Shown here: one piece after another, positions 8,410-16,892 of the stretch
How the letters are laid out: each line of letters starts with the position of its first letter
Position numbering within the stretch: the stretch's first letter is position 1
NCBI RefSeq assembly: GCF_002743255.1
Contig: NZ_PDYY01000004.1
Coordinates: 124,001 to 188,000, forward strand
Reading direction: 5' to 3'
Length of the DNA: 64,000 nucleotides
From: Sporosarcina sp. P2
GTDB taxonomy: Bacteria > Bacillota > Bacilli > Bacillales_A > Planococcaceae
Made by a program: the position numbers and the translations under genes
The notes under the pieces: generated by a model
What the model saw: the letters and a program-made list of their open reading frames with translations, nothing else
Databases searched by the model: none
Told to the model about the DNA's origin: nothing

Positions 8410-9411
8410 TTGGTTTCAAATTGGGTTAGCAAGAAAGTACTGTTTTTATTTGTAGCATTATTATCACTAGTTGTATTGGTAGCAGGGTGTGGGAACTCTA
8501 ATACGGAACCCAAACCCGTTAAGGGAGATAAGGAATCATCAGGAACAGCTACTGAAGAAAGCAGGACCATCACACATGCGATGGGAACTACGGAAATTAA
8601 AGGAATGCCAAAGCGGATTGTGACACTTTATCAAGGAGCGAATGATGCGGCAGTTGCACTTGGCGTGAAGCCTGTAGGTATCGTTGAGTCATGGGCAGAA
8701 CAACCTGTGTATCAATATTTGAAAGATGATTTAGATGGTATACAAATAGTAGGACAAGAAACGCAGCCAAACTTAGAGGAAATCTCGAAGTTGAAACCGG
8801 ACTTAATCATCGCTTCCAAAATTCGTCACGAAGAAGTATATGAGCAACTTTCAGCAATTGCGCCTACTGTAGCGCATGAAACAGTATTTGCTTTTAAAGA
8901 AACAGTGGATCTAATGGGGCGAGCGTTAAATGAAGAAGATAAAGCAAAAGAAGTTATAGAAGATTGGGATCATCGAGTACTTGATTTTAAAGAAAAACTA
9001 AAGGAGAAACTGGGTGATAAGGCGCCGGAACATGTTTCTGTATTAAATTTCAGAGCCGATCATTCGCGGATTTATTATACAGGTTTTGCAGGATCCATTT
9101 TAGCTGAACTTGGATTTAAAGGACCAAAAAACATGAAAGATGAAGGTCAAGACATTATCAAATTAACAGATAAAGAAAGTATTACGGAAATGAATGCGGA
9201 TGTGTTTTATATCTTCATGGATAAAAATGATCCAGCGGTAGTAAAGAATTATGAAGAGTGGACAAGTCATCCATTATGGAAGAATCTTGACGCTGTTAAA
9301 GCAGGCCATGTGTATGAGGTCGATGAAATTGTTTGGAATCTTGGTGGTGGAGTCAAGTCAGCAAATCTTATGTTGGATGATATGTATGATCGATTTGGAT
9401 TAGAAAAATAA
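8410..9411 (+). CDS. Ferric-siderophore ABC transporter substrate-binding lipoprotein
   Basis: A 333-residue FhuD/FepB-like binding protein. A lipoprotein signal (LLSLVVLVAGC) puts the lipidated cysteine at residue 27, followed by a charged linker and two lobes joined by a long helix. KRIVTLYQG and KPDLIIASK are typical of periplasmic-binding type III proteins. The start is a TTG at 8410, the only one in frame before the signal peptide. A Fur box lies just upstream, and two FecCD permeases, an ATPase and a reductase follow. It captures ferric siderophore outside the membrane; YfiY-type proteins are the closest resemblance I see, but the exact siderophore is unknown. Confidence 0.9.
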   Translation: MVSNWVSKKVLFLFVALLSLVVLVAGCGNSNTEPKPVKGDKESSGTATEESRTITHAMGTTEIKGMPKRIVTLYQGANDAAVALGVKPVGIVESWAEQPVYQYLKDDLDGIQIVGQETQPNLEEISKLKPDLIIASKIRHEEVYEQLSAIAPTVAHETVFAFKETVDLMGRALNEEDKAKEVIEDWDHRVLDFKEKLKEKLGDKAPEHVSVLNFRADHSRIYYTGFAGSILAELGFKGPKNMKDEGQDIIKLTDKESITEMNADVFYIFMDKNDPAVVKNYEEWTSHPLWKNLDAVKAGHVYEVDEIVWNLGGGVKSANLMLDDMYDRFGLEK

Positions 9412-9414
9412 AAA

Positions 9415-9446
9415 AGAAAGGGGTGGGGAAACTCCCATCCCTTTCT
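9415..9446 (+). terminator. Intra-operon hairpin, possible attenuator
   Basis: A 13-bp stem (AGAAAGGGGTGGG with CCCATCCCTTTCT, one G-T pair) around a six-base loop lies between the binding-protein and first permease genes. The tail CTCTTTATC is a poor T-tract. Such hairpins often leave the binding-protein message more abundant or more stable than the permease message. Confidence 0.6.
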
Positions 9447-9478
9447 CTCTTTATCAGAGTAAAGAAAGTAGGTATTAT

Positions 9479-10495
9479 ATGAGAAAATTATCATCTCATA
9501 CACCTTTTAAACTAGTTGTTTTGATTGTTTCTATTATAATTGTCAGTTTGTCATTTATGTTAAGTATCTCATTAGGGCAAAATTCAATTCCTTTACGCAC
9601 CACTGTAGAAGCACTCATTCATTTTGATGCAACGAATACAGATCACATTATTGTTACAACCTCCAGATTGACTAGGGCGATTATTGCAACCTTTATAGGA
9701 GCCAATTTAGCTGTTGCTGGTGCACTTATGCAGGCGATGACTAGAAATCCACTGGCCGCACCGGATATTCTTGGTGTTAATGCAGGTGCGTTATTTTTTA
9801 TCGTTCTCTCAGCCACCTTCTTTTCCGTCGATTCCTTACAGTCGTATATGTGGATTGCTTTTTTAGGAGCAGCTATTGCAGGTATTTCTGTTTACTTCCT
9901 CGGTTCATTGGGGAAAGATGGATTGTCTCCCATTAAAATTATTTTGGCTGGCGCTGCTATCTCTGCTCTTTTCATTTCATTTACGCAAGGATTGCTCGTT
10001 ATTGATGAACAGAGAATACAAAGCATATTGTTTTGGTTGGCTGGTTCCGTTTCTGGTAGAAGTCTAGATATGATAATGCCCGTTTTACCATATATGCTGG
10101 TCGCTTTACTCATTGCGTTATTCCTCGGTAAACCGGTTACCATTTTGCTGTCGGGTGAGGATGTTGCTAAAAGCTTAGGCCAACGAACAGTGTTGCTGAA
10201 AGTAATGATCGGTGCTGTTGTAATCGTATTAGCAGGAAGTTCTGTCGCAGTAGCTGGTTCTATTGGATTTATTGGCTTGATTGTTCCTCACTTAGTGAAA
10301 GGAATTGTAGGGCCTGATTATCGTTGGATCATTATTTTGAGTGCGTTAATAGGCGCAAGTTTGCTTCTTCTAGCGGATGTGGCTGGAAGATTTATCATTG
10401 CTCCACAGGAAATGCCCATTGGGGTTATGACTGCATTTATCGGAACACCATTTTTCATCTACATTGCTCGGAAAGGGTTGGTGAAGAATGGGTAA
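9479..10495 (+). CDS. FecCD-family siderophore ABC permease, first subunit
   Basis: A 338-residue permease with about nine or ten membrane helices. It has the FecCD signatures TRLTRAIIATFIGANLAVAG-type (seen around residues 60-80) and GxIGFIGLIVPHL near residue 260. Motifs such as ARNPLA-type (here TRNPLAAPDILGVNAGA) contact substrate and ATPase partners. It overlaps the second permease by 8 bases. The pair forms the membrane channel that takes the ferric siderophore from the 8410 lipoprotein. It is of the YfiZ type by general resemblance. Confidence 0.9.
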   Translation: MRKLSSHTPFKLVVLIVSIIIVSLSFMLSISLGQNSIPLRTTVEALIHFDATNTDHIIVTTSRLTRAIIATFIGANLAVAGALMQAMTRNPLAAPDILGVNAGALFFIVLSATFFSVDSLQSYMWIAFLGAAIAGISVYFLGSLGKDGLSPIKIILAGAAISALFISFTQGLLVIDEQRIQSILFWLAGSVSGRSLDMIMPVLPYMLVALLIALFLGKPVTILLSGEDVAKSLGQRTVLLKVMIGAVVIVLAGSSVAVAGSIGFIGLIVPHLVKGIVGPDYRWIIILSALIGASLLLLADVAGRFIIAPQEMPIGVMTAFIGTPFFIYIARKGLVKNG

Positions 10496-11522
10496 GCATA
10501 TGACGCTTAAAAACAAATCAGAAAGTTTTTCATTTCAAGTCCATACGCAAACAATTGGCACAATTATTATATTAAGCTTTTTATCTATAGCGATTCTTAT
10601 CATAAGCCTTTCCATAGGGAGTAGTTTCATCAGCCCCTGGACCATAGTAAAGGATCTTATCGGTGTGGTAGAGCCTGATTTTATACTCAACCAATTAAGA
10701 CTTCCTAGAGTATTGCTTGCCTTTATGGTAGGTGCAGCATTAGGCGTTGCGGGGGCTATTTTACAGGCGATTATTAGAAATCCATTGGCATCACCTGACA
10801 TCATCGGCATAACGGCAGGTGCTTCAGCCGGAGCAATTGTTTTTATCGTAGTTTTCTTAGGAACAATAAGCGCGACTTTTATGCCATTGGCGGCAATTTT
10901 AGGTGCGTTACTTGTTGCATCTGCCATTTATCTATTGGCATGGAATAATGGCGTCACACCCATTCGTCTCGTATTAATTGGCATTGGGGTGGCAGCAGCG
11001 ATGAAAGCAATTGTCATGATGATGATTGTCTTAAGTGATACAGCAGTCACAACAAAAGCATATCTTTGGTTAACCGGAAGCTTATATGGTTCTAATTGGG
11101 ACCATGTATATTCGATGCTTCCTTTTATACTCATATTTATTCCGTTAACAGGAATTCTAGCGCGTTCTGTCAGTGCAAAAGAATTAGGGGATGACATTGC
11201 AGTCGGTCTTGGGGTAAAAGTTCAATCCAGACGCTTTACACTCTTACTTATCAGTGTAGCGCTAGCGGGTTCTGCTGCTGCATTTGCGGGCGGTATAGAA
11301 TTTGTCGGATTAATCGCTCCACACATTGGCAGGATGCTGATCGGACGTTCGTTTGCTGCGTTAATCCCTGTATCCGCATTGATTGGTGGAATGATTGTAG
11401 TATTAGCTGATCTAGTAGCTAGAACTGCATTTTTGCCATTGGATATTCCAGCAGGGGTATTTACGGCGGCAATCGGGGCACCATTTTTCATATATCTATT
11501 GTTTAGAAATCGAAATAGTTAA
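10488..11522 (+). CDS. FecCD-family siderophore ABC permease, second subunit
   Basis: A 344-residue FecCD permease, paralogous to its upstream neighbour. The conserved segments are LRLPRVLLAFMVGAALGVAG, IIRNPLASPDIIGITAGA and GIEFVGLIAPHIGR. The start overlaps the previous stop by 8 bases, so the two are translationally coupled and presumably form a heterodimer. The ATPase gene begins 29 bases later. Like the first subunit it should sit in the cytoplasmic membrane, under the Fur control acting at 8352. Confidence 0.9.
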   Translation: MGKHMTLKNKSESFSFQVHTQTIGTIIILSFLSIAILIISLSIGSSFISPWTIVKDLIGVVEPDFILNQLRLPRVLLAFMVGAALGVAGAILQAIIRNPLASPDIIGITAGASAGAIVFIVVFLGTISATFMPLAAILGALLVASAIYLLAWNNGVTPIRLVLIGIGVAAAMKAIVMMMIVLSDTAVTTKAYLWLTGSLYGSNWDHVYSMLPFILIFIPLTGILARSVSAKELGDDIAVGLGVKVQSRRFTLLLISVALAGSAAAFAGGIEFVGLIAPHIGRMLIGRSFAALIPVSALIGGMIVVLADLVARTAFLPLDIPAGVFTAAIGAPFFIYLLFRNRNS

Positions 11523-11551
11523 TGCGATAGAAAGGAGTAGAGAAAATAATT

Positions 11552-12337
11552 ATGTTAGAAGCGAATTCCTTAACATTAGGTTATAATGATACAAAAATTA
11601 TTGAGGAATTACAGTTGACGATACCTGAGGGAGAAATCACGGTTTTTGTTGGGGCAAATGGCTGTGGAAAATCTACATTATTACGATCCCTAGCACGTCT
11701 TATCAAACCACAAGCTGGCGGGATTGTTTTAGACGGAGAGCAATTGAGCAGATACTCTACTAAAGAAGTCGCAAAAAAACTGGCCATTCTTCCTCAGACC
11801 CCTCTTGCACCAGAAGGTCTGACGGTATTGCAACTAGTAAAGCAAGGAAGATATCCCCATCAGAGTTGGTTAAAACAATGGTCTAATGAAGATGAAGTGA
11901 TAGTAGATCGGGTGTTGGAATTAACGAACATGAAGGACTTTGCACAAAGGACAGTAGATTCCTTGTCAGGTGGTCAAAGACAGCGTGCTTGGATTGCTAT
12001 GACACTTGCTCAAAAAACGGACATAATTTTATTAGATGAGCCTACGACGTATTTAGATTTAGCCCATCAAATCGAAATTTTAGATCTTCTTTTTGAGTTA
12101 AATGAAATAGAAAATAGAACGGTTGTGATGGTCCTTCATGATCTAAACTTGGCATGTCGTTACGCCCATCATATTGTAGCGATTTGTGATAAAAACATTT
12201 ATGCACAAGGCAAGCCGGAAGATGTTATTACACCTCAAATGGTCAAGGACGTATTTTCATTGAGTTGCGAAATTGACAAAGATCCATTATTTGGCACACC
12301 TTTATGTATACCGTATGGCAAAGGTAGAAAAATATAA
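11552..12337 (+). CDS. Ferric-siderophore ABC transporter ATP-binding protein
   Basis: A 261-residue ABC ATPase of the FepC/FhuC/YusV type. Walker A is GANGCGKST at residues 34-42, the signature is [13 protein letters not shown] near 137, Walker B is [12 protein letters not shown], and the switch histidine is in VLHDLN. It follows the two FecCD permeases and powers import. AAAGGAG lies somewhat far (about 14 bases) from the ATG. The reductase gene starts 17 bases after its stop, so all five genes look like one transcript. Confidence 0.92.
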   Translation: MLEANSLTLGYNDTKIIEELQLTIPEGEITVFVGANGCGKSTLLRSLARLIKPQAGGIVLDGEQLSRYSTKEVAKKLAILPQTPLAPEGLTVLQLVKQGRYPHQSWLKQWSNEDEVIVDRVLELTNMKDFAQRTVDSLSGGQRQRAWIAMTLAQKTDIILLDEPTTYLDLAHQIEILDLLFELNEIENRTVVMVLHDLNLACRYAHHIVAICDKNIYAQGKPEDVITPQMVKDVFSLSCEIDKDPLFGTPLCIPYGKGRKI

Positions 12338-12354
12338 GGAAAGGAGTTTTTCAA

Positions 12355-13410
12355 ATGAATTCTAATGAGATTTTTGATGTGACCGTGATCGGTGGTGGAC
12401 CCGCTGGGCTTTTCTCTACATTTTATTGCGGTTGTCGTGAAATGAAGGTTAAATTAATCGAGTATCATTCATTTCTTGGAGGCAAATTAAATGTCTATCC
12501 TGAAAAAATGGTTTGGGATGTAGGAGGTATTGTCCCTTCTCCCGCTCATCAATTAGTTGAACATCTCGTGGGACAGGCAAAAACATTTCAACCGGAGATT
12601 GTACTCAATACAAAAGTAACTTCCATTTCAAAAGGGGGGGACGGTATTTTTACTGTCCATACACAAATCGGCGAAGAACATTATTCTAAAGTCATCATAT
12701 TGGCGATTGGTGGTGGAATATTGAAACCCACACGTTTAGAAATTGATGGAGCAGAACGTTTTGAGGTGACTAATCTACATTACACGGTGAAGTCATTAGC
12801 ACAATTTAAAGGAAAACGAGTATTGATTTCAGGTGGTGGAAATTCAGCGATTGATTGGGCTAATGAATTGGAGTCAATTGCCGATAAAGTATACTTGACT
12901 TATCGCAAAGATCAATTAAAAGGACATGAAGCAGAAGTATCTAAATTGCAAAATAGCACGGTACAATGCATATTAAATACAACGATTGAAAAGTTAGTTG
13001 CTTCTTCTGACCATGAAACGATACGGCAAGTCGTTTTACGTGATGAAGATCAAGAAGAAAAGATATATGTAGATGTAGATGAAGTGATTATTAATCATGG
13101 ATTTGAAAGAGAAAGAGAATTAATTGAAAACAGTACGATTCCAATTAGAATGGCCTCTGATATTACAGTAGCAGGTAATTCGATGGGAGAAACCTCTGTG
13201 GAAGGTTTATTTGCAGCAGGTGATATTTTGGAACACGATGGAAAATTGCGTCTCATTGCAGGAGCCTTTACAGATGCGGCAACTGCGGTCAATCGGGCGA
13301 AATTGTATATCGCACCTGATGCCAGCAACCGCGGTGTTGTTTCTACTCATAATGATATGTTTAAGGAGAGGAACAGGGAATTACTTAAGAGTATGCAGTA
13401 CAGTAAGTAA
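12355..13410 (+). CDS. Ferredoxin/flavodoxin-NADP reductase-like flavoprotein (YcgT/YumC type)
   Basis: A 351-residue thioredoxin-reductase-fold flavoprotein without a CxxC pair. The FAD site is VTVIGGGPAGLFSTFY near the N-terminus, the NADPH site is VLISGGGNSAIDW at about residue 156, and a final FAD motif is GLFAAGDILEHDGKLRLIAGA. This is the Bacillus-type ferredoxin-NADP+ reductase family; B. subtilis has two, YumC and the iron-regulated YcgT. As the last gene of a Fur-boxed siderophore operon it may help reduce and release iron from imported ferric siderophore. That role is inferred from position. Confidence 0.87.
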   Translation: MNSNEIFDVTVIGGGPAGLFSTFYCGCREMKVKLIEYHSFLGGKLNVYPEKMVWDVGGIVPSPAHQLVEHLVGQAKTFQPEIVLNTKVTSISKGGDGIFTVHTQIGEEHYSKVIILAIGGGILKPTRLEIDGAERFEVTNLHYTVKSLAQFKGKRVLISGGGNSAIDWANELESIADKVYLTYRKDQLKGHEAEVSKLQNSTVQCILNTTIEKLVASSDHETIRQVVLRDEDQEEKIYVDVDEVIINHGFERERELIENSTIPIRMASDITVAGNSMGETSVEGLFAAGDILEHDGKLRLIAGAFTDAATAVNRAKLYIAPDASNRGVVSTHNDMFKERNRELLKSMQYSK

Positions 13411-13477
13411 ATGTCGTATGAGAAATGAATAGAATTGTTTTAAGAAATGCTCGTTAGTTGGCTAGAACGAAATCACC

Positions 13478-13657
13478 ATGCCGAATAGTAATGATGTACC
13501 TGATGATATAAAAGTAATTAATTATAGACTATTCATTATCACAGCAAGTGGAATTTGGACCCGAAACCTTAAAGGGGAAAATGGGAGTAGTATTCAAGTT
13601 GATAAAATGGTAGTTGGTCTTATAAAAAGAAGAGAAATTATTCGGAATCACAAATAG
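13478..13657 (+). CDS. Short frame of unknown nature (59 codons), possible gene remnant
   Basis: ATG 13478 opens 59 codons to a TAG at 13655-13657. The peptide runs MPNSNDVPDDIKVINYRLF and later IWTRNLKGENGSS, ending RREIIRNHK. The composition looks protein-like, with a hydrophobic ITASGIW core and a basic end. I see no good ribosome binding site and do not recognise a family. It may be a decayed gene in the gap after the siderophore operon, or a small gene with a weak start. Confidence 0.25.
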   Translation: MPNSNDVPDDIKVINYRLFIITASGIWTRNLKGENGSSIQVDKMVVGLIKRREIIRNHK

Positions 13658-13714
13658 AGGTGAAGCTATATCTTCCATTGTAAGCGTCAAATAACACATT
13701 GTTTCTTATAAATG

Positions 13715-13758
13715 AAAATGCCACGAAGAATCATATGACCGATTCTTCGAGACATTTT
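13715..13758. terminator. Hairpin in the gap before tRNA-Asn
   Basis: AAAATG-CC-ACGAAGAATC and GATTCTTCG-AGA-CATTTT form a long interrupted stem. A T-rich stretch (CTATTTCTTTG) follows. It could end transcripts from the siderophore operon about 300 bases upstream or from the short frame at 13478. Confidence 0.5.
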
Positions 13759-13806
13759 CTATTTCTTTGACTGTATATAACAATTCTTTGGTAAGATTTT
13801 TAGTGA

Positions 13807-13876
13807 GGTACCTGTGTGAGAAACAAACGTGAATGTTTAAACTTTCATGAATGTCTCTCGTGCAGGGACCTGGTCC
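13807..13876. repeat. PAL-2 palindrome, copy c, with a PAL-1-like right end
   Basis: The copy starts GGTACCTGTGTGAGAAAC, has the PAL-2 centre AATGTTTAAAC, and ends GGGACCTGGTCC. The last segment is the right arm of PAL-1 rather than PAL-2. It looks like a recombinant between the two families and lies about 70 bases upstream of tRNA-Asn. Confidence 0.65.
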
Positions 13877-13944
13877 TTTAATGAACGAACTATGTATATA
13901 TGTCAGATTCCTGTCCATACTAAATAGCGCAAATGAACTCTCTT

Positions 13945-14016
13945 TCCAAAATAGTTCAGCGGTAGAGCAATCGGCTGTTAACCGATCGGTCGCAGGTTCG
14001 ATTCCTGCCTTTGGAG
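13945..14016 (+). tRNA. tRNA-Asn (GUU), CCA not encoded
   Basis: The 72-base gene folds as a standard cloverleaf. The anticodon arm ATCGG-CTGTTAA-CCGAT carries GTT, the T arm is GCAGG-TTCGATT-CCTGC, and the D arm is GTTC...GAGC. The acceptor stem is TCCAAAA against CTTTGGA, leaving an A-C mismatch at position 7:66. The discriminator is G, and the following TAC shows that CCA is not encoded. It stands alone rather than in a tRNA cluster. A strong terminator follows directly. Confidence 0.9.
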
Positions 14017-14021
14017 TACAT

Positions 14022-14066
14022 AAAAAACTCTCCCGACCGGCTATGTGCGGTTAGGAGAGTTTTTTG
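14022..14066. terminator. Terminator of tRNA-Asn, also serving the minus-strand gene
   Basis: AAAAAACTCTCC and GGAGAGTTTTTT form the outer stem, with GACCG/CGGT inside. Runs of T follow on the plus strand and of A precede it, so it can work in both directions. It separates the tRNA from the convergent YlxY-like gene. Confidence 0.88.
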
Positions 14067-14081
14067 TTTTGCGCAGGCACT

Positions 14082-15053
14082 TCATTCATCATCCCATGCT
14101 GTTCCGTTCACACGTTTTTCACTCATCAGTTCACTGACGGTACCCAGACGAAAACCTTTCTTCGTGATTTGTTTAATCATATCTTCCATTCCTTCAGCTA
14201 CAGGTTTAGTCGGGTGCATTAAAACCATCGAGCCGTTCTCCACTTGAGATACTACCCTGTTCACCATTTCATTAGTCGCCGGCTTTTTCCAGTCGACTGT
14301 ATCTACCGTCCATAAAACCGTATGCATTCCTAGCCGGCTTGCGGTTTCCACCGTTTGCTGATTAAAACTGCCGCTTGGCGGACCGAACCATTTGGGCGAT
14401 GTAATCCCAAGTGTTTTTATGATGACATCATTTGTCTTTTTTAACTCTTCCATTGTTTCAGCTTCTGATTTCTGCTGTAAATCGGGATGGCTGTATGCGT
14501 GGTTTCCAATTTCATGCCCCTCCTTATAAATCAATTTAGCTAAATCGGGATTTTTACTTACCCAGCTGCCGTCGAAAAAGAAGGAGGCTTGGATTTTATG
14601 CTTCTTCAGTACATCCAAAATTTCAGGAATATATTCATTACCCCAGGCAACATTAATTAAAAAAGACACCATCGGTTTATCCGGATTTCCTTTGAAAATG
14701 GGGTGGGGGCCTAGATCTTTCAAATGAACAGAGGGGGAAGTTTCTTTGTAAACGACTTTTGATTCATCCAATTTGCCAGTCGCTTTCATTTTTCTGTAAC
14801 TGGCTTCCAGATCCACTTCCAGTCCATTGTAGCCGGGGATGGCTTTCCAAACTCTGTCGATCTTTGCATCAACCGCGGGGATATGATGCGCCTCGCTGAA
14901 TGATTCTAATTCTGTCGTCAGTCTGTCTTTGCTAGTTTTAGATGCGGAGGCAGTGCTTACTAGATTCGTATCTGCTCCCCAATGATTAGTGAAAAGAACT
15001 AGGTAAAGTATTCCTATACAAGCAATGAAAGAAATAAGCCAGATCCGTTTCAG
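14082..15053 (-). CDS. YlxY-like polysaccharide-deacetylase-fold protein, apparent CTG start
   Basis: The conserved frame extends well upstream of the first GTG (14816). It stays open to a CTG at 15053 preceded by AGAGGTG at good spacing, giving about 323 residues, which is the usual YlxY length. Residues 2-21 (KRIWLISFIACIGIL...) form a signal anchor. The NodB-type domain occupies about residues 120-315. Where active deacetylases have TFDDG, this protein reads SFLINVAWG, so the metal/base aspartates are absent, while HAYSHPD is kept. YlxY relatives share this loss, so it may be a wall-binding or otherwise altered enzyme. The CTG start is an inference. Confidence 0.85.
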   Translation of the reverse strand: MKRIWLISFIACIGILYLVLFTNHWGADTNLVSTASASKTSKDRLTTELESFSEAHHIPAVDAKIDRVWKAIPGYNGLEVDLEASYRKMKATGKLDESKVVYKETSPSVHLKDLGPHPIFKGNPDKPMVSFLINVAWGNEYIPEILDVLKKHKIQASFFFDGSWVSKNPDLAKLIYKEGHEIGNHAYSHPDLQQKSEAETMEELKKTNDVIIKTLGITSPKWFGPPSGSFNQQTVETASRLGMHTVLWTVDTVDWKKPATNEMVNRVVSQVENGSMVLMHPTKPVAEGMEDMIKQITKKGFRLGTVSELMSEKRVNGTAWDDE

Positions 15054-15111
15054 TTTATATCACCTCTTTTCTAGTCAGTAGTGTTTCCTGTACTTGAATA
15101 TGTATGCATCG

Positions 15112-15178
15112 GTACCAGGTCCCTAAACAATTCAGAAACAATTCTGAATTGGACTAAAGTTTTGTGCGGACCTGGTAC
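15112..15178. repeat. PAL-1 palindrome, copy B (67 bp)
   Basis: Full-length copy with arms GTACCAGGTCC and GGACCTGGTAC and centre CAATTCTGAATTG. The inner left arm is changed (CTAAACAA), so the inner stem is weaker. It lies in the divergent gap between the YlxY-like gene and the small gene at 15260. Confidence 0.85.
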
Positions 15179-15259
15179 TTATTACTATCCGTATACTTCC
15201 GCTATAAATTGCAATACTAAGCTCGTTATCATTTATTTTACTTGTGGGAGGCGAAGGAT

Positions 15260-15535
15260 ATGGCAAAGGATTCTGGCCCGAGTTGGAAAAAGGATCATCC
15301 GGGCACGTTTTTTGGTAATTCGGTAGAGAAAGCAGACCGTGCAGTGAAACAAGCGATGTCTCATCCAGAAGAGATGGCAATCGAGCATGCGTTTAATGCA
15401 ATCGAGCGCGCTGAAAACGCGTTTAGGAATGCAAAGCAATTTAACAGTGAGTTAGATACGATTCAGCAACATAAGGGGCAGTTGGATTTGATCAAGCAGC
15501 AATTGAATGAAACCCAAATGAAAAATGGCGAGTAA
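15260..15535 (+). CDS. Small hypothetical helical protein (91 aa)
   Basis: ATG 15260 is chosen because GGAGGCGAAGG lies just before it; an upstream in-frame ATG at 15242 would lack a site. The protein begins MAKDSGPSWKKDHPGTFFGN, then becomes a long charged helix rich in A, E, Q and K (AIEHAFNAIERAENAFRNAK) to the end. It has no signal peptide, membrane segment or cysteine, so it is likely a soluble cytoplasmic or spore-associated helical protein. I do not recognise the family. It stands between two palindromes with no operon partner. Confidence 0.65.
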   Translation: MAKDSGPSWKKDHPGTFFGNSVEKADRAVKQAMSHPEEMAIEHAFNAIERAENAFRNAKQFNSELDTIQQHKGQLDLIKQQLNETQMKNGE

Positions 15536-15573
15536 TCTTCATGGACCTAAGTCAACTTACTACTTTAAAAGGC

Positions 15574-15616
15574 AGGTATCTGCGTAAGTAACATACGTGG
15601 ATGTTTAAATCATCAT
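15574..15616. repeat. PAL-2 palindrome, copy d (degenerate)
   Basis: The remnant reads AGGTATCTGCGTAAGTAACA then ACGTGGATGTTTAAATCATCATG, split here at position 15594. Only the left half and centre are recognisable. The GAAGGAGG that serves as ribosome binding site of the esterase gene begins directly at its right edge. Confidence 0.45.
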
Positions 15617-15631
15617 GAAGGAGGTTAGTGC

Positions 15632-16888
15632 ATGTCCAGAAAATTAGTAGCCTCTATTAAAGAGCAGGCGATTTCGCTGGATGACCCGTCTGCATTTGAC
15701 CGGCTTCTGAAAGATATAGGAGATGCACAGATTGTGATGATTGGTGAAGCGACGCATGGAACTTCAGATTTCTATCGATTGCGCGCCGAATTCTCAAAAC
15801 GTCTCATACAGGAAAAGGGTTTCGCTGCCATTGCTGTGGAAGGCGACTGGCCGTCTGTACAGAGAATAAACAGCTATGTCAAAGGATACAATGATGAGAC
15901 ATCCCTCAACGAGTTGCTGTCGCGTTCATTCAGCAGATGGCCGGCATGGATGTGGGCGAATGAAGAAATTGAAGCATTTGTCACGTGGCTGGCTAATGAA
16001 AACGGGCAACGTGGTTCAGACTCCTCAGTCGGCATGTACGGTATCGACCTGTACAGCTTATACGATTCTATCGATGAAGTTATGAACTTCCTGGAAAGCC
16101 ATTCATCTTACGGTGCCGATCTAGAACTTGCCAAAAAAGCATTCTCCTGTTTTGAACCGTATAATCGGATGCCCGAACACTATGCCTTGTCATCTGCCCA
16201 CTTCACTGATCAATGCATAACAGAAGTAACGAGCCTACTGGAATCCATCCGAACGAATGAAGAGCACTATCCCCGCGCGCATGAGCAAGACTTGAACCTG
16301 ACAATGAACGCTCTGGTAGCGAAAAATGCAGAAGCCTATTACCGGGCAATGCTTCAAGATGATGCACTGTCATGGAATATTCGCGATACCCACATGGCAG
16401 AAGCAATTAAGGAAGTACAAAATTATTACGGCAAAGACGCCAAAATTATTGTGTGGGAACATAACACCCATATCGGTGACGCATCGGCGACTTCAATGAC
16501 AGACCATGGATTGACAAACGTTGGCCAGCTGATCCGCAAGCAGTATGGTAGGGACAATACGTACGCGATTGGTTTCGGCACATATGAAGGGACGGTCATT
16601 GCAGGAAGCAGTTGGGGAGAAACTCCGGAAGAAATGGTCATACCGCCTGCACGTTTTAATACATGGGAAGGCCAACTGCACGCAGCGGGCGCACATGACA
16701 AAATGCTGTTGTTCAATGATGAGAACCGAAAGCAGTTTGACGAATGGATCGGCCACCGCGCAATCGGTGTGGTCTACCATCCCGAGTTTGAAGCCCACGG
16801 CAACTTCGTCCCGTCCCGCATCAGCGAACGCTACGACGCCTTCCTATATATCGACCGCTCGACTGCGTTGAGGCCGTTAATCTGGTAA
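15632..16888 (+). CDS. Erythromycin-esterase-family protein
   Basis: A 418-residue protein of the erythromycin esterase (Ere/succinoglycan biosynthesis) superfamily. The active-site motifs are GEATHGTSDFYR at about residues 37-48 with the catalytic histidine, EGDWP near 70, and WEHNTHIGDA near 275. Ere enzymes hydrolyse the macrolactone of erythromycin, but many chromosomal relatives in Bacilli have unknown substrates. It is flanked by palindromes and is probably monocistronic; GGAGG lies 8 bases before the ATG. The family is secure; macrolide resistance is not demonstrated. Confidence 0.88.
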   Translation: MSRKLVASIKEQAISLDDPSAFDRLLKDIGDAQIVMIGEATHGTSDFYRLRAEFSKRLIQEKGFAAIAVEGDWPSVQRINSYVKGYNDETSLNELLSRSFSRWPAWMWANEEIEAFVTWLANENGQRGSDSSVGMYGIDLYSLYDSIDEVMNFLESHSSYGADLELAKKAFSCFEPYNRMPEHYALSSAHFTDQCITEVTSLLESIRTNEEHYPRAHEQDLNLTMNALVAKNAEAYYRAMLQDDALSWNIRDTHMAEAIKEVQNYYGKDAKIIVWEHNTHIGDASATSMTDHGLTNVGQLIRKQYGRDNTYAIGFGTYEGTVIAGSSWGETPEEMVIPPARFNTWEGQLHAAGAHDKMLLFNDENRKQFDEWIGHRAIGVVYHPEFEAHGNFVPSRISERYDAFLYIDRSTALRPLIW

Positions 16889-16892
16889 AGAA

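Noticed and set aside
14011-14247. 78-codon plus-strand frame starting near the tRNA terminator
   Set aside because: It covers the tRNA terminator and the antisense of the YlxY-like gene.
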